From positions 1-64,000 of the forward strand of contig CAJUFJ010000005.1 in the NCBI GenBank assembly GCA_910585815.1: a DNA stretch of 64,000 bases, given 5' to 3'. The translations under genes were made by a program, and so were the position numbers. The notes beneath the pieces were generated by a model. The model was given only the letters and a program-made list of their open reading frames with translations, did not search any database and was not told the origin of the DNA. Shown piece after piece: positions 1 to 8,450 of this stretch (its first letter is position 1; each line of letters starts with the position of its first letter). The stretch is from an uncultured Oscillospiraceae bacterium (GTDB lineage Bacteria; Bacillota; Clostridia; Oscillospirales; Oscillospiraceae).

Positions 1-13
1 AGATACCATCGGC

Positions 14-126
14 CTACGCATTTAGAGGGGTAAAAGCCCACTGTTTTCAAGGCTTCCAGAGGCCGGTCGGCGGGGTGGCTGAATGATTTATCAAATACCC
101 GCTGAAACGGCGTTCTAAATGCGTAG
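14..126. repeat. 13-bp inverted repeat at the left edge
   Basis: CTACGCATTTAGA at 14-26 is repeated as its exact reverse complement at 114-126, with 87 bases between. On the minus strand the interval reads open and protein-like to the window edge, so it may be the start region of a gene cut by the edge rather than a non-coding element. Function unknown; it belongs to the decayed mobile element. Confidence 0.5.
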
Positions 127-140
127 AAAACAGGCAAAAA

Positions 141-190
141 AATAAGGCAGGACGCGGGGCCATTCAACCGGCTCCACGTCCTGCTTTTCT
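141..190. terminator. Bidirectional rho-independent terminator
   Basis: GCAGGACG (147-154) pairs with CGTCCTGC (177-184). The stem is preceded by an A-rich run with seven consecutive A (about 136-145) and followed by TTTTCT, so it can stop transcription from either side. Just downstream, 251-268 and 282-299 form a second, 18-bp perfect hairpin (arms beginning ACCTGCGG) without a T tract. Together they close the minus-strand operon of the element. Confidence 0.65.
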
Positions 191-250
191 GATACTCCCA
201 GCGTCTACCGTTTACGCAAGCGCCCCGCCTGCGGGCGGGACGCTCGCGGC

Positions 251-299
251 ACCTGCGGAAAAGGTGCATCCGCTCCGCGTCTGCACCTTTTCCGCAGGT
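251..299. repeat. 18-bp perfect inverted repeat
   Basis: Arms 251-268 and 282-299 are exact reverse complements with a 13-base loop. There is no T run, so a classical terminator is unlikely; it could be an mRNA-stabilising 3' hairpin for the small minus-strand genes. A smaller GC hairpin lies at about 219-243. Confidence 0.6.
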
Positions 300-353
300 C
301 TTGTTACCCATTCTGCTGCCTGTCAGCGCCTAACCTGCCGCGCCGGTTCCCTG

Positions 354-560
354 TTACTCGTCCGTAAAGAGAAAGCGCATATCCTCAAAGTCGGCGTCCG
401 ACACAGCCTCCAGCTTCCTGATCGTCTGCCGGGCCAACGCCTGCATATCCCCGTCCATATCGGGGAGAGCGGCGGTCATGCGGCCCATTGTCCTGCGCCG
501 GTCGGCCTTGTAGTAGACGCAGACCAGGTTTTCTTCCTCAACTGTGAAATGTACCATCAT
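354..560 (-). CDS. TTRAP-like transposon-transfer-assisting protein
   Basis: Small acidic protein of 67-68 residues. The N-terminal pattern FTVEEENL(V/I)C(V/I)Y and the helical C-terminus matching ALARQTIRKL resemble the transposon-transfer assisting (TTRAP) family found in Clostridial integrative elements. Two adjacent ATG codons (558-560 and 555-557) follow GGAGG at 565-569; the second has the better spacing. The first ATG overlaps the TGA of the upstream gene, so the two are translationally coupled. The role is presumed accessory to conjugative transfer; assignment rests on recall of the family. Confidence 0.6.
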   Translation of the reverse strand: MMVHFTVEEENLVCVYYKADRRRTMGRMTAALPDMDGDMQALARQTIRKLEAVSDADFEDMRFLFTDE

Positions 561-1147
561 CCTACCTCCAATTCGTGATTTTTCGTTTTGGCCGGGGCCT
601 TTTTCGGGGCGGCGGCGCTCTTGGCCTCGGCAAGCTGCTTTCGGATAGAGGGCTTGCGGCTGATCTTGATCTTGAACGTGGCCGCACGGTTTTTTTGCCT
701 GCCTTGGCGGGCGGCGGTCAGCAAGCCCCGCAAGGCATCCTCGCTCTCCGGCTCATAGTGTCTGCTTACCATCTTGCCATGCTCCGCCATCATCCCATAG
801 ATGCCGTGATCGTACTGCTCATAGGAACAGCGGGTTTCGGTTCCGTCCTCAAATTTCAAACTGACCTCCTGAATGGGAAGCGCCTGCTGCCCCAGCTTGG
901 CGGCGTGCTGGCGGTAGTCCAGCTCATAGAGATCACCCATCACCTTGCCGTCCCGCAGGCCGGTGATCTCCACGGCATAGGCCAAAATGCTGTCCCCCGT
1001 GGTGGCGTGGAACAGCCAGGTATGGCTTGCCTGGCTCTCTTTCAGATAGGCGTCACGCTCCCGGAAGCACTCGGTTCCACAGCGGCGGGACAGCCACAGC
1101 AAATGGGTGTTTTCCTCGGTGGGATGCCGCGCCGCCTCCATGAACAT
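557..1147 (-). CDS. Conserved mobile-element protein of unknown function
   Basis: About 196 residues from the ATG at 1147. An upstream extension of the same frame to 1321 reads antisense-like, overlaps the preceding gene and is not counted. Features visible are a motif HLLWLSRRCGTECF near the N-terminus, mixed alpha/beta composition, and a Lys/Ala-rich basic tail (AKSAAAPKKAPAKTK) that could bind nucleic acid. It lies between the DUF6017 gene and the TTRAP gene in one operon, a normal position in Clostridial ICEs. I do not recognise the domain and assign no function. Confidence 0.6.
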   Translation of the reverse strand: MFMEAARHPTEENTHLLWLSRRCGTECFRERDAYLKESQASHTWLFHATTGDSILAYAVEITGLRDGKVMGDLYELDYRQHAAKLGQQALPIQEVSLKFEDGTETRCSYEQYDHGIYGMMAEHGKMVSRHYEPESEDALRGLLTAARQGRQKNRAATFKIKISRKPSIRKQLAEAKSAAAPKKAPAKTKNHELEVG

Positions 1148-1175
1148 TTTAATGTCATAGCTGAAATCGCTCTTG

Positions 1176-2063
1176 TCAGATTTTACCCTCCGCCATATCG
1201 TGGGCGACGAGGGCGGTGTAGTAGCTTCCCATTGTGCTGGGGGCGTTGAACAGCACCGCCAGCAGGTATTTCTTGATGTTGCGGATTTTTGTGGTGTTCT
1301 CCCGCATACAGTCCATGACAAATTCGATATGGCCGCTGTTGAGTTTCAGCAGCTTGGCCTTTACCAGCTCGGCGGGGTAGTCGTCACCGGCCACCCGGAT
1401 TGTCTTGCGGGCCGTGCAGACGGTTTCTACCAACAGCTCCACGATGCCGTCCAATTCCTCCGGGTCGATCTGCGAGTAGCGCAGGAGATGATCGTACTCG
1501 ATATTCTCCTTGATGATGTCCCGATAAATTTCAACGGCGCTCTGCGTGGCCGCTTCCGTTCCTTTCCTTTCCGGCGGCGAAGCCGCAGCCGTCCCAGCCG
1601 TTCCAGCGGGAGGGAGTGAAAGGGAGGGAATGGAATGGGTACTTGATGGGTCAGTAATAGATTGGTCTTTAGTTGCTCTATCTTTATTTAATTGCGTTGG
1701 ATTTTCCGACGTCGGTTTTTCCGTTGTCGGGTTTTCCGACGACGGTTTATCCAACGACGGCGGCAAAGAAACAGGCTGTTCGTGGATGATGTACTCGTTG
1801 CTGCTGAACTTGCCGCTTTCGTCCGTGGTCTGGTGGCGCTCGATGTACCCGGCCCGCTCCAATTCGTTGACGGCGGAACGAATAGCGTCCTTGCTCTCCC
1901 GGTTGATATAGCACAGGCCGGACAGGGTATAATCCCAATCTTCCGGGAGTGACAAAATCTGCGACAGCAGGCCCTTGGCTTTCAGGGACAGGGATTTGTC
2001 CCGCAGGTGATGGTTCGACATCACCGTGTACCCCTTGTTCCTCTCCACGCGGAATACTGGCAT
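1176..2063 (-). CDS. DUF6017 helix-turn-helix replication-initiator-like protein
   Basis: 295 residues. The start at 2063 is chosen because AAAGGAGCGG lies just before it; the frame is open further upstream but not protein-like. Residues 1-100 form a winged-helix domain of the RepA-N/primosome type (MPVFRVERN, KGLLSQILSLPEDWDY, NELERAGYIER). A low-complexity Thr/Ser/Pro linker follows, with repeated KPSSENPTTEKPTSENPT, then a C-terminal alpha domain (DPEELDGIVELLVETV ... IRNIKKYLLAVLFNAPST) typical of DUF6017. Such proteins sit at the head of ICE replication/transfer operons and are thought to bind element DNA. It looks intact. Confidence 0.75.
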   Translation of the reverse strand: MPVFRVERNKGYTVMSNHHLRDKSLSLKAKGLLSQILSLPEDWDYTLSGLCYINRESKDAIRSAVNELERAGYIERHQTTDESGKFSSNEYIIHEQPVSLPPSLDKPSSENPTTEKPTSENPTQLNKDRATKDQSITDPSSTHSIPSLSLPPAGTAGTAAASPPERKGTEAATQSAVEIYRDIIKENIEYDHLLRYSQIDPEELDGIVELLVETVCTARKTIRVAGDDYPAELVKAKLLKLNSGHIEFVMDCMRENTTKIRNIKKYLLAVLFNAPSTMGSYYTALVAHDMAEGKI

Positions 2064-2243
2064 GGTTCTCCGCTCCTTTCGGTGTCTGGACATGAAAAAA
2101 GCGGCGTCCCATCTCCCCGGCAGGGGAATATGAACGCCGCTCATGCGCCGATATTCGATTTTTTAGTACATATCATGCTTGTCCGCCGCTCGAAAACCTT
2201 GATTTTCCTATACTTTCAGAAGTTACGTTATCTAACCTCAGCT

Positions 2244-2381
2244 TTCAAGCGCCCCGGATTTTTGGATATGATAGGGGATATTGAGGCTGGGCTGGTCAAT
2301 ATGGTGATTGTCAAGGATATGTCCCGGTTTGGCCGGAACTATCTGGAGGTGGGGCTATATACGGATGTTGTGCGACAATAG
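2244..2381 (+). pseudogene. Fragment of a second large serine recombinase
   Basis: Only about 45 codons remain. They read FKRPGFLDMIGDIEAGLV, then NMVIVKDMSRFGRNYLEVG, which is the core of a serine-recombinase catalytic domain (compare the same block in the recombinase at 3851-5509). Both the N-terminal catalytic serine region and everything after LYTDVV are missing, and the frame stops at once. It is the scar of another integration or deletion inside this element. Confidence 0.8.
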
Positions 2382-2393
2382 TCCGTTGGGAAC

Positions 2394-2736
2394 GGCGGGC
2401 TTCCCCGCCAATTTCAATCACCCTACCGCATGGAAAAAGCCCCGCCGGAGGCGGGGCCAAGGCCCTCATCGCCCCCGGCGGTGAGGGCGCAAGCATCGCG
2501 TTTTGATGTCAAAACGCCACTTGCAGGGGAAATCCCCTGACCCCAATGCCGCCTGCGGGCGGTAGCCTTTTGGCAACAATGCCAAAAGGTCTAAGCGAAC
2601 ATTTTGACAAGGTTGTCAGAAGGTGTGCTCAACTGCTATCGGGTTTGACAACATTGTCAAAAGCGGTTTCCTGTGGACCTTCGGCAAGATTGCCGGAAGT
2701 CCACTATGCTGAAAATCGGGTTCGGCAATGTTGCCG
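2394..2736. repeat. Cluster of short perfect or near-perfect palindromes
   Basis: At least ten hairpins lie in 343 bases: 2394-2409 (GGCGGG/CCCGCC), 2439-2457 (GCCCCGCC/GGCGGGGC, with AAAAA before it, so a minus-strand terminator), 2498-2517 (GCGTTTTGA/TCAAAACGC), 2524-2539 (CAGGGGA/TCCCCTG), 2549-2562, 2566-2589 (10-bp arms CCTTTTGGCA/TGCCAAAAGG), 2602-2621, 2644-2661, 2682-2695 and 2723-2736. The last four share the form GRCAA-NN-TTGYC with centres 36-41 bases apart. The final one lies inside the following small gene. They precede a MobC-like gene, so an oriT or regulator-binding array is possible. Confidence 0.7.
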
Positions 2737-3056
2737 GACTGTCCGCCAATGCGTGGCTGATGGCGCAGTTGGAAACCAACCGCCCTGTCCTGCACCGGGA
2801 GGAAGAAACCTGGGAGGCCATCCGCTTCATGGACGAGGCGGGCCGGGAAATCAACGTTATCGCCCGTGATTTCAACAGTGGATATGGTACGGCGGAGCAA
2901 CTCCGCCACGCTGTTCATCTTTTGGGGGCTGTGTACGAACGGCTCTATGCGCTGAGGAAGAAGGGATATCTCCATGCGGGACTACAGCAGAAACCTCTCT
3001 GTCCGCATGACAGAGAAACAGTACCAGCGGCTTCAACAGTACATGGGATTGACTAG
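2706..3056 (+). CDS. Hypothetical small protein upstream of mobC-like gene
   Basis: 116 residues from the ATG at 2706, mostly helical, with an acidic segment (REEETWEAIRFMDEAGREIN) and a helical ALRKKGYL stretch. The last 28 codons overlap the MobC-like gene in another frame and look less natural than the rest, so the true end may lie nearer 2980 and a frameshift may have extended the frame. No family recognised. Confidence 0.45.
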   Translation: MLKIGFGNVAGLSANAWLMAQLETNRPVLHREEETWEAIRFMDEAGREINVIARDFNSGYGTAEQLRHAVHLLGAVYERLYALRKKGYLHAGLQQKPLCPHDRETVPAASTVHGID

Positions 3057-3288
3057 GCTGAACAGCACAGCCTATTTTTGCCGCCTGATTCAAGGAAACG
3101 AATTCAAGGGCCGTTCACCGAAACTGAACCATTCCCTGCATACCAGCGTCAACATGATCTATTCCAACGTAAAGCAGATAACCCGCCATCAATGGGCCAG
3201 AGGCATGGATGCCGAAGCTGTCTCAAAACTGCTTTTTCTAACGGATACGCTATGTGAGGAAGCCTATCTGCTTTCCAGTCAGAAATAG
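2974..3288 (+). CDS. MobC-like relaxosome accessory protein
   Basis: 104 residues. The N-terminal half has the ribbon-helix-helix pattern of plasmid mobilization proteins (NLSVRMTEKQYQRLQQYM, then STAYFCRLIQG). The C-terminal half is helical with the usual block HTSVNMIYSNVKQITRHQWARG. MobC-type proteins bind near oriT and help the relaxase nick DNA. No relaxase gene follows, so the mobilization module is incomplete. The preceding palindrome cluster is the natural place to look for its binding sites. Confidence 0.65.
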   Translation: MRDYSRNLSVRMTEKQYQRLQQYMGLTRLNSTAYFCRLIQGNEFKGRSPKLNHSLHTSVNMIYSNVKQITRHQWARGMDAEAVSKLLFLTDTLCEEAYLLSSQK

Positions 3289-3392
3289 CCCTCCGTTTGC
3301 CCACAGGAGGCCCCATGTAGCTCGCCTCTGCCTGCGCTGGAGTCCCCGCCCCACCTGACCCATCAGGCACAGCGTGGGCGGGCACAGTGAAA

Positions 3393-3479
3393 ATCGGGTT
3401 TTGTGAATTCACAAAACCCGATCCCGTATGGGAGGCGACAATGTGTGCAATTCCGCAGGCCGCTCTCGGTGAATTCACC
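3393..3479. repeat. 30-bp perfect palindrome and related 12-bp palindrome
   Basis: 3393-3422 is a perfect 30-base palindrome with 15-base arms starting ATCGGGTTTTGTGAA and no spacer. At 3468-3479 GGTGAATTCACC repeats its core GTGAATTCAC. Both lie in a gene-free stretch (3289-3580) inside the element. A spacerless palindrome is better explained as a protein-binding site or cruciform than as a terminator. Confidence 0.7.
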
Positions 3480-3580
3480 AGAAGCGGTTTTCAGACAATC
3501 ACAAAAATAATAATCGGATATGTTCTTACAGGTTCAAAATTACAAACTGGCGAAACTGTCAAGAAGGGAGGTTTCCGACC

Positions 3581-3751
3581 ATAGACAAGCCAAATGACAA
3601 GCAAGAAATCAGGATGGAACGTATCCAGGTTTCCCACGGTAGAACCATCCGGGTGGTGTCCGTGTTCCCGATAAACGGACACTGTTCGCCGGAAGAAAAA
3701 CTGAAAGCCCTGATCGACCTGGAAATCCAGCAGCAAAAACTGTGCGCGTAA
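3581..3751 (+). pseudogene. TnpW-like small transposon protein, start codon lost
   Basis: The frame from 3581 encodes about 56 residues with the pattern HGRTIRVVSVFP ... SPEEKLKALIDLE, like the small TnpW proteins encoded next to TnpX-type serine recombinases. A good ribosome site (AAGGGAGG, about 3572-3579) precedes it, but the codon at the expected start is ATA, not ATG. The first in-frame ATG is at 3614, which would remove 11 residues. Either initiation is at the internal ATG or the gene is disabled. It lies 100 bases before the recombinase, the expected order. Confidence 0.5.
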
Positions 3752-3850
3752 TCCCGGCGCTGTTTGGGAAAAGGACTGGATATACGGGCCGTTTTGGAGT
3801 ATAGTCATGTCGCAATGCTCTGAACGGTTTGACTGATAAAGGAGGGCAAG

Positions 3851-5509
3851 ATGATAACGTCAAACCAGAAGAAAACCGCTCTGTACTGCCGTCTCAGTCA
3901 GGATGACAATACAGAAAATGAGTCAAACAGCATTCAAAATCAAAAAATGATCTTGCAGCGGTATGCTGCCGACCACCACTTCCCAAACCCTTGCTTTTAT
4001 GTGGATGACGGACACACAGGCGCAAATTTTCAGCGCCCAGGCTTTCAGCAGATGATGGTCGACATGGAAAACGGCGAGATTGGCATCATCATCACGAAAG
4101 ACCTGTCCAGACTAGGCCGAAACCAGCTTCACACCGGGCTGTATATCGAAGAACGCTTCCCCATGTTCGGCGTTCGATACATCGCCATCAACGACAACGT
4201 GGATACCGACAGCAGCGAGAGTAACGAGCTGATGCCGTTTAAGAATTTGTTCAACGAATGGTATGTTCGGGACTCCAGCCGCAAGGTGCGGGCCGTACTC
4301 AAGGCCAAGGCGGAACGCGGGGAACGGCTGGGCACAAGAGCGCCCTATGGCTACAAAGAGGATGATCATGACAGCAAAAAGCTGGTGGTGGATGAGGAAG
4401 CCGCCGCAGTCGTGCGCCGTATCTTCGCCATTTGCGCAGCAGGCCGTGGGCCGAGTCAGATCGCCCGAAAATTAAGCAAGGAACAGGTTTTATGCCCCAC
4501 GACCTATGCCTATCAGAAGTTTGGGGTCGGTCACGTGTCGTTGGACTTGGAAAAGCCCTGTCATTGGACAGACAGCACGATTGCGAATATGCTGGAAAAC
4601 GAGCTGTATCTGGGCAATACCATCAACATGAGATTCAGCAGCAAGTCCTACAAAGACAAGCGGAAGGTGGAACACCCCAGAGAGGAATGTCTGGTATTTG
4701 AGGGAACGCACCACGCCTTGGTGACGCAGGAGGTCTGGGATATTGTCCAGCGGGTGCGGCAGAACCGGCGCCGCCCCACCAAGATGAACAAGCAGAATAA
4801 GTATTCCGGGCTGGTGGTATGCGCGGACTGCGGATCCACGATGGTGCTACACCGGGCGCACACGATGAAGCCCATCTGGAACAACTTCACCTGCCGCACC
4901 TACAAGAAAGAGGGGGCTGAAGTCTGCACCGCCCACTACATCCGGGAGTGTGTGCTGGACGAGGTGATCCTGGCGGATCTTAGACGGGTGACGGCGATGG
5001 CCAGGGAACACACCAGGGAGTTCGCGGAGTACATCGGCAGCAGGTAGTCCGCTGAGATCCAGCGGGAGATCCGCAGGCAGGAACGGGAATTGGCCACTAT
5101 GCGGAAACGCGGTGCGGAGTTGGACACCATCTTCAAAAAGCTGTATGAGGATCGGGTTCTCGGCCACCTTTCAGTGGAACAGTTCCAGACGCTGTCCGGT
5201 GGCTTTACGGAGGAGCAGGAAAAGCTGGCGGCAGAAATTCCCGCAAAGGAAGCAGCCATCCAGAAGCTACGGGATACGGTTTCCAGCACCGAGGGTTTCA
5301 TCGCCAAGGCCAAACGCTACACGGACATTACGGAGCTGATGCCGGAACTGCTGCGGCTGTTTATCCAGAAGATCGTGGTGCATGAGAAAAGCACAAAGTG
5401 GTCGAAGAAAGCCCTGCAGACCATTGAAATCCACTACAATGACATTGGCTGTATCGGAGGGGACATTCCGCAAGACACAGAAAGCCCCCGGCAGGAAATC
5501 TCAGCGTGA
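3851..5509 (+). pseudogene. Large serine recombinase (TnpX-like) interrupted by an amber codon
   Basis: The reading frame spans 552 codons but is broken by a single TAG at 5045-5047, giving 398 codons before and 154 after in the same frame. The resolvase domain (LYCRLSQDD with catalytic Ser about 16, then IITKDLSRLGRNQ), the recombinase domain and the zinc-ribbon segment (CADCGSTMVLHR ... CRTYKKEG) are intact. The part after the stop is the coiled-coil (EIQREIRRQERELATMRKR) and C-terminal segment (LLRLFIQKIVVHEK). The context suggests a CAG to TAG change. This enzyme would integrate and excise the element; the truncated product should lack the coiled coil needed for synapsis control. Confidence 0.85.
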
Positions 5510-5533
5510 TTCCTGCCGGGGCGCTTCCCCGGA
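5486..5533 (+). terminator. Strong hairpin over the recombinase stop codon
   Basis: CCCCGGCAGGAA (5486-5497) pairs perfectly with TTCCTGCCGGGG (5510-5521), enclosing the TGA stop at 5507-5509. A second small hairpin (CCGGGG/CCCCGG, to 5532) overlaps it and ACCCCTGTCAGGGGT follows at about 5542-5556. There is only a weak T run after it (TTTTTT near 5578). It marks the right end of the recognisable mobile element. Confidence 0.5.
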
Positions 5534-5659
5534 TTTTAGATACCCCTGTCAGGGGTAGGCCAACCCCGGCGGGATGTTTTTTATCTCTCGACGTATTTCC
5601 CCTAAAAATTGGACAGGCTCCCGCTATACTGGAAGAAACTGGAAGGGGGAGATGCGACC

Positions 5660-8305
5660 ATGGGCGACTGGCACAGCCGGAGTGTGTCCCAGGTGATGGA
5701 GGAGGTGGGCGGCCGGCCCGGGGGGCTCACCGGCCGGGAGGCGGCCCAGCGGCTGGAGAAGTACGGCCCCAACCAGCTGGCCCAGCCCCAGCCCCCGGGG
5801 CTTCTGCTGCGCATCCTGGGCCAGCTGAAGGACCCCATGATTCTGGTGCTGCTGGCCGCCGCCGCCCTGTCCCTGGCGGCCAGCGGCGGGGAGGACTGGC
5901 TGGACGGGGTGATTATTCTGGTGATCGTGGTGGTCAACGGGGTAATCTCCATCACCCAGGAGGACCACGCCCAGCAGGCCCTGGAGGAGCTGCGGCGGAT
6001 GTCCTCCCCCCAGGCCACCGCCCTGCGGGAGGGGGCTCCCCGGAAGATTTCCGCCACCGCCCTGGTGCCCGGGGACGTAATTCTGCTGGAGGCCGGGGAC
6101 CAGGTCCCCGCCGACGCCCGGATTCTGGAGTGCAGCCGCCTCCAGGCCGACGAGAGTGCCATGACGGGGGAGTCTCTGCCGGTGGAGAAGGAGGCCAGGG
6201 GAGCTCTCCCGGAGAACACTCCCCTGGGGGATCAGGTGAATATGCTCATTGCGGGCACCCTTATCACCGCCGGACGGGGCACCGCTCTGGTGGTGGCCAC
6301 CGGCATGGACACCCAGATGGGCCGCATCGCAGGCCTGCTGCTGGACAGCGGCGAGGGGGACACCCCCCTCCAGAAGCGGATGGGGGAAATCTCCAGGTCT
6401 CTGTCCTTCCTGTGCCTTGCGGTGTGCGCCGTGATGTTCGGGGTGGGGCTGTTCCAGGGGAAGGGGCTTTTGGATATGTTCCTCACCGCCGTCTCCCTGG
6501 CGGTGGCCGCCATCCCCGAGGGGCTGCCCGCCATTGTCACCATTGTGCTGGCTCTGGGCGTCCAGCGGCTGGCCGCCCGGAACGCCATTGTGAAGAAACT
6601 GCCCGCTGTGGAGACCCTGGGCTGCGCCGGGGTGATCTGCTCCGACAAGACGGGCACCCTCACACAGAATAAGATGACGGTGCAGCAGGTGTGGCTTCCC
6701 CCCGGCACCCGGCGGCGGGATGCCATGCTGGCGGGGACCCTGTGCTCCGATGCCCGGCTGGAGTGGAAGGCGGGGGCGCCCACCGCCTCCGGCGACCCCA
6801 CCGAGGGGGCCCTGGTGGTGGCCGCCGCCCGGGATGGGGTGGATCAAAACCGGGAGCTGGAGCACCTTTCCAGGGTGGCCGATATCCCCTTTGACTCCAC
6901 CCGCAAGCTGATGACCACCATACATACCGACCGGTCAGGGGGCTGGACCGCCTTTGTGAAGGGGGCCCCCGATGTGCTGCTGGGCCGGTGTGTCCGCACG
7001 GCGAAGGGGCCGATGGCCCAGAGCGACCGGGCCCGCATCCTGGCCGCCAACGAGGAGATGGCGGGAAAAGCCCTGCGGGTGATTGCCGTGGCCCGGCGGG
7101 AGCTTTCCGCCCTGCCCCAAAATCCCCAGCCCGGCGAGGTGGAGCGGGAGCTCACCTTTTTAGGCCTCTTTGGCCTGATGGATCCGCCCCGGCCGGAGGT
7201 CCGGGCCGCCGTGGCCCGGTGCCACCTGGCGGGGGTGCGGCCGGTGATGATCACCGGCGACCACCGGGCCACCGCGGTGGCGGTGGCCAAGGAGCTGGAC
7301 ATCGCCCGCCCCGGGGACTGGTCGGTGACGGGGGCGGAGCTGGATTTTATGCCCCAGGAGCTGCTGGAAAACGACATTGAAAAGTTCGCCGTCTTCGCCC
7401 GGGTGTCCCCGGAACACAAGATGCGCATTGTCCAGGCCTGGCAGAAGCGGGGCCGGGTGGTGGCCATGACGGGGGACGGCGTGAACGACGCCCCCGCCCT
7501 GAAGGCGGCCGATATCGGCTGCGCTATGGGAAAGACGGGCACCGACGTGGCCAAGGGGGCGGCGGACATGATCCTCACCGACGACAACTTTTCCACCATC
7601 GTGGCCGCCATCGAGGAGGGCCGGGGCATCTACTCCAACATCCGCAAGGCCATCCACTACCTGCTCTCCTGCAACATCGGGGAGATTTTTACCATCTTTG
7701 CCGCCACGCTGCTGGGCTTTGGGCAGATGCCCCTGGTACCGGTGCAGCTGCTGTGGCTCAACTTAGTAACCGACTCCCTTCCCGCCCTGGCCCTGGGGGT
7801 GGAGCCGGTGGAGGAGGGCGTGATGGAGGAAGACCCCCGGGACGCCTCCGCCGGCCTCTTTGACGGAAGGTTTTCCCTCCGCCTGGCCTGGCAGGGCCTG
7901 ATGGTGGGGGGGCTCACCCTGGCGGCCTACTTTTTGGGCTTTACCCGTCTGGCCGCCCCGGGGCTGGAGGGTGCCGCCGCCAACACCATGGCCTTCGCCA
8001 CCCTCACCCTGTGCCAGCTGTTCCACGCCTTCAACGTGCGCAGCGAGGACCGGTCCCTCTTTGCCCAGGGGGTGCTGTCCAACCCGGCCATGAACCGGGC
8101 CTTTCTGGCGGGACTGGCCATGCAGCTGTCTGTGCTGCTGGTGCCCCCCCTCCAGGGGGTGTTCTCCGTCACCCCCATGAACGCTCCCCAGTGGTTTACC
8201 GTGCTGGCTCTGGCTATGGCGCCCATCCCCATCTGCGAGTGGGCCAAGGCAGCGGGCCGCGGGGAAAAACCGGCGGAGACCAGACAGACCGCATTAAAAC
8301 AGTAA
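5660..8305 (+). CDS. Calcium-type cation-transporting P-type ATPase
   Basis: 881 residues. The ATG at 5660 follows AAGGGGGAG and is preferred to an upstream in-frame ATG at 5609. The full P2-type architecture is present: N-terminal cation-ATPase domain (1-60), actuator motif TGES (169-172), PEGLP in the fourth membrane helix (286-290), phosphorylation motif DKTGTLT with Asp 329, the hinge TGDGVNDAPALKAADIG, and a C-terminal block of membrane helices. Length and motifs match the bacterial SERCA/PMCA-like Ca2+ exporters. It is a stand-alone gene with its own terminator. Ca2+ is the likely substrate from family, though Mn2+ is not excluded. Confidence 0.9.
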   Translation: MGDWHSRSVSQVMEEVGGRPGGLTGREAAQRLEKYGPNQLAQPQPPGLLLRILGQLKDPMILVLLAAAALSLAASGGEDWLDGVIILVIVVVNGVISITQEDHAQQALEELRRMSSPQATALREGAPRKISATALVPGDVILLEAGDQVPADARILECSRLQADESAMTGESLPVEKEARGALPENTPLGDQVNMLIAGTLITAGRGTALVVATGMDTQMGRIAGLLLDSGEGDTPLQKRMGEISRSLSFLCLAVCAVMFGVGLFQGKGLLDMFLTAVSLAVAAIPEGLPAIVTIVLALGVQRLAARNAIVKKLPAVETLGCAGVICSDKTGTLTQNKMTVQQVWLPPGTRRRDAMLAGTLCSDARLEWKAGAPTASGDPTEGALVVAAARDGVDQNRELEHLSRVADIPFDSTRKLMTTIHTDRSGGWTAFVKGAPDVLLGRCVRTAKGPMAQSDRARILAANEEMAGKALRVIAVARRELSALPQNPQPGEVERELTFLGLFGLMDPPRPEVRAAVARCHLAGVRPVMITGDHRATAVAVAKELDIARPGDWSVTGAELDFMPQELLENDIEKFAVFARVSPEHKMRIVQAWQKRGRVVAMTGDGVNDAPALKAADIGCAMGKTGTDVAKGAADMILTDDNFSTIVAAIEEGRGIYSNIRKAIHYLLSCNIGEIFTIFAATLLGFGQMPLVPVQLLWLNLVTDSLPALALGVEPVEEGVMEEDPRDASAGLFDGRFSLRLAWQGLMVGGLTLAAYFLGFTRLAAPGLEGAAANTMAFATLTLCQLFHAFNVRSEDRSLFAQGVLSNPAMNRAFLAGLAMQLSVLLVPPLQGVFSVTPMNAPQWFTVLALAMAPIPICEWAKAAGRGEKPAETRQTALKQ

Positions 8306-8310
8306 GAGCA

Positions 8311-8345
8311 CAGCCCCGCCGGCAAGCGCCTGGCGGGGCTGTTGT
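8311..8345 (+). terminator. Terminator of the P-type ATPase gene
   Basis: CAGCCCCGCC (8311-8320) pairs with GGCGGGGCTG (8332-8341), followed by TTGTTG. It sits six bases after the ATPase stop codon. Confidence 0.75.
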
Positions 8346-8351
8346 TGCCTT

Positions 8352-8378
8352 GTGCAGGGGCGGACATTGTCGCCCGCT
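8352..8378. repeat. Partial GTAGGGGCG-family repeat
   Basis: TGCAGGGGCGGACATTGTCG is a degenerate half of the intergenic palindromic repeat described at 12011-12180 and elsewhere. Its second arm is incomplete. Confidence 0.5.
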
Positions 8379-8450
8379 TTGACATGACAGGGCAGTTCCA
8401 GGCCAGGCGCAGGGCCTCAGCCATGAAATATTCGTGGTTCATATTGATAC

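Noticed and set aside
5090..5509. Independent small gene after the recombinase
   Set aside because: It is the same frame as the recombinase and encodes its coiled coil and tail; it is the 3' part of the broken gene.
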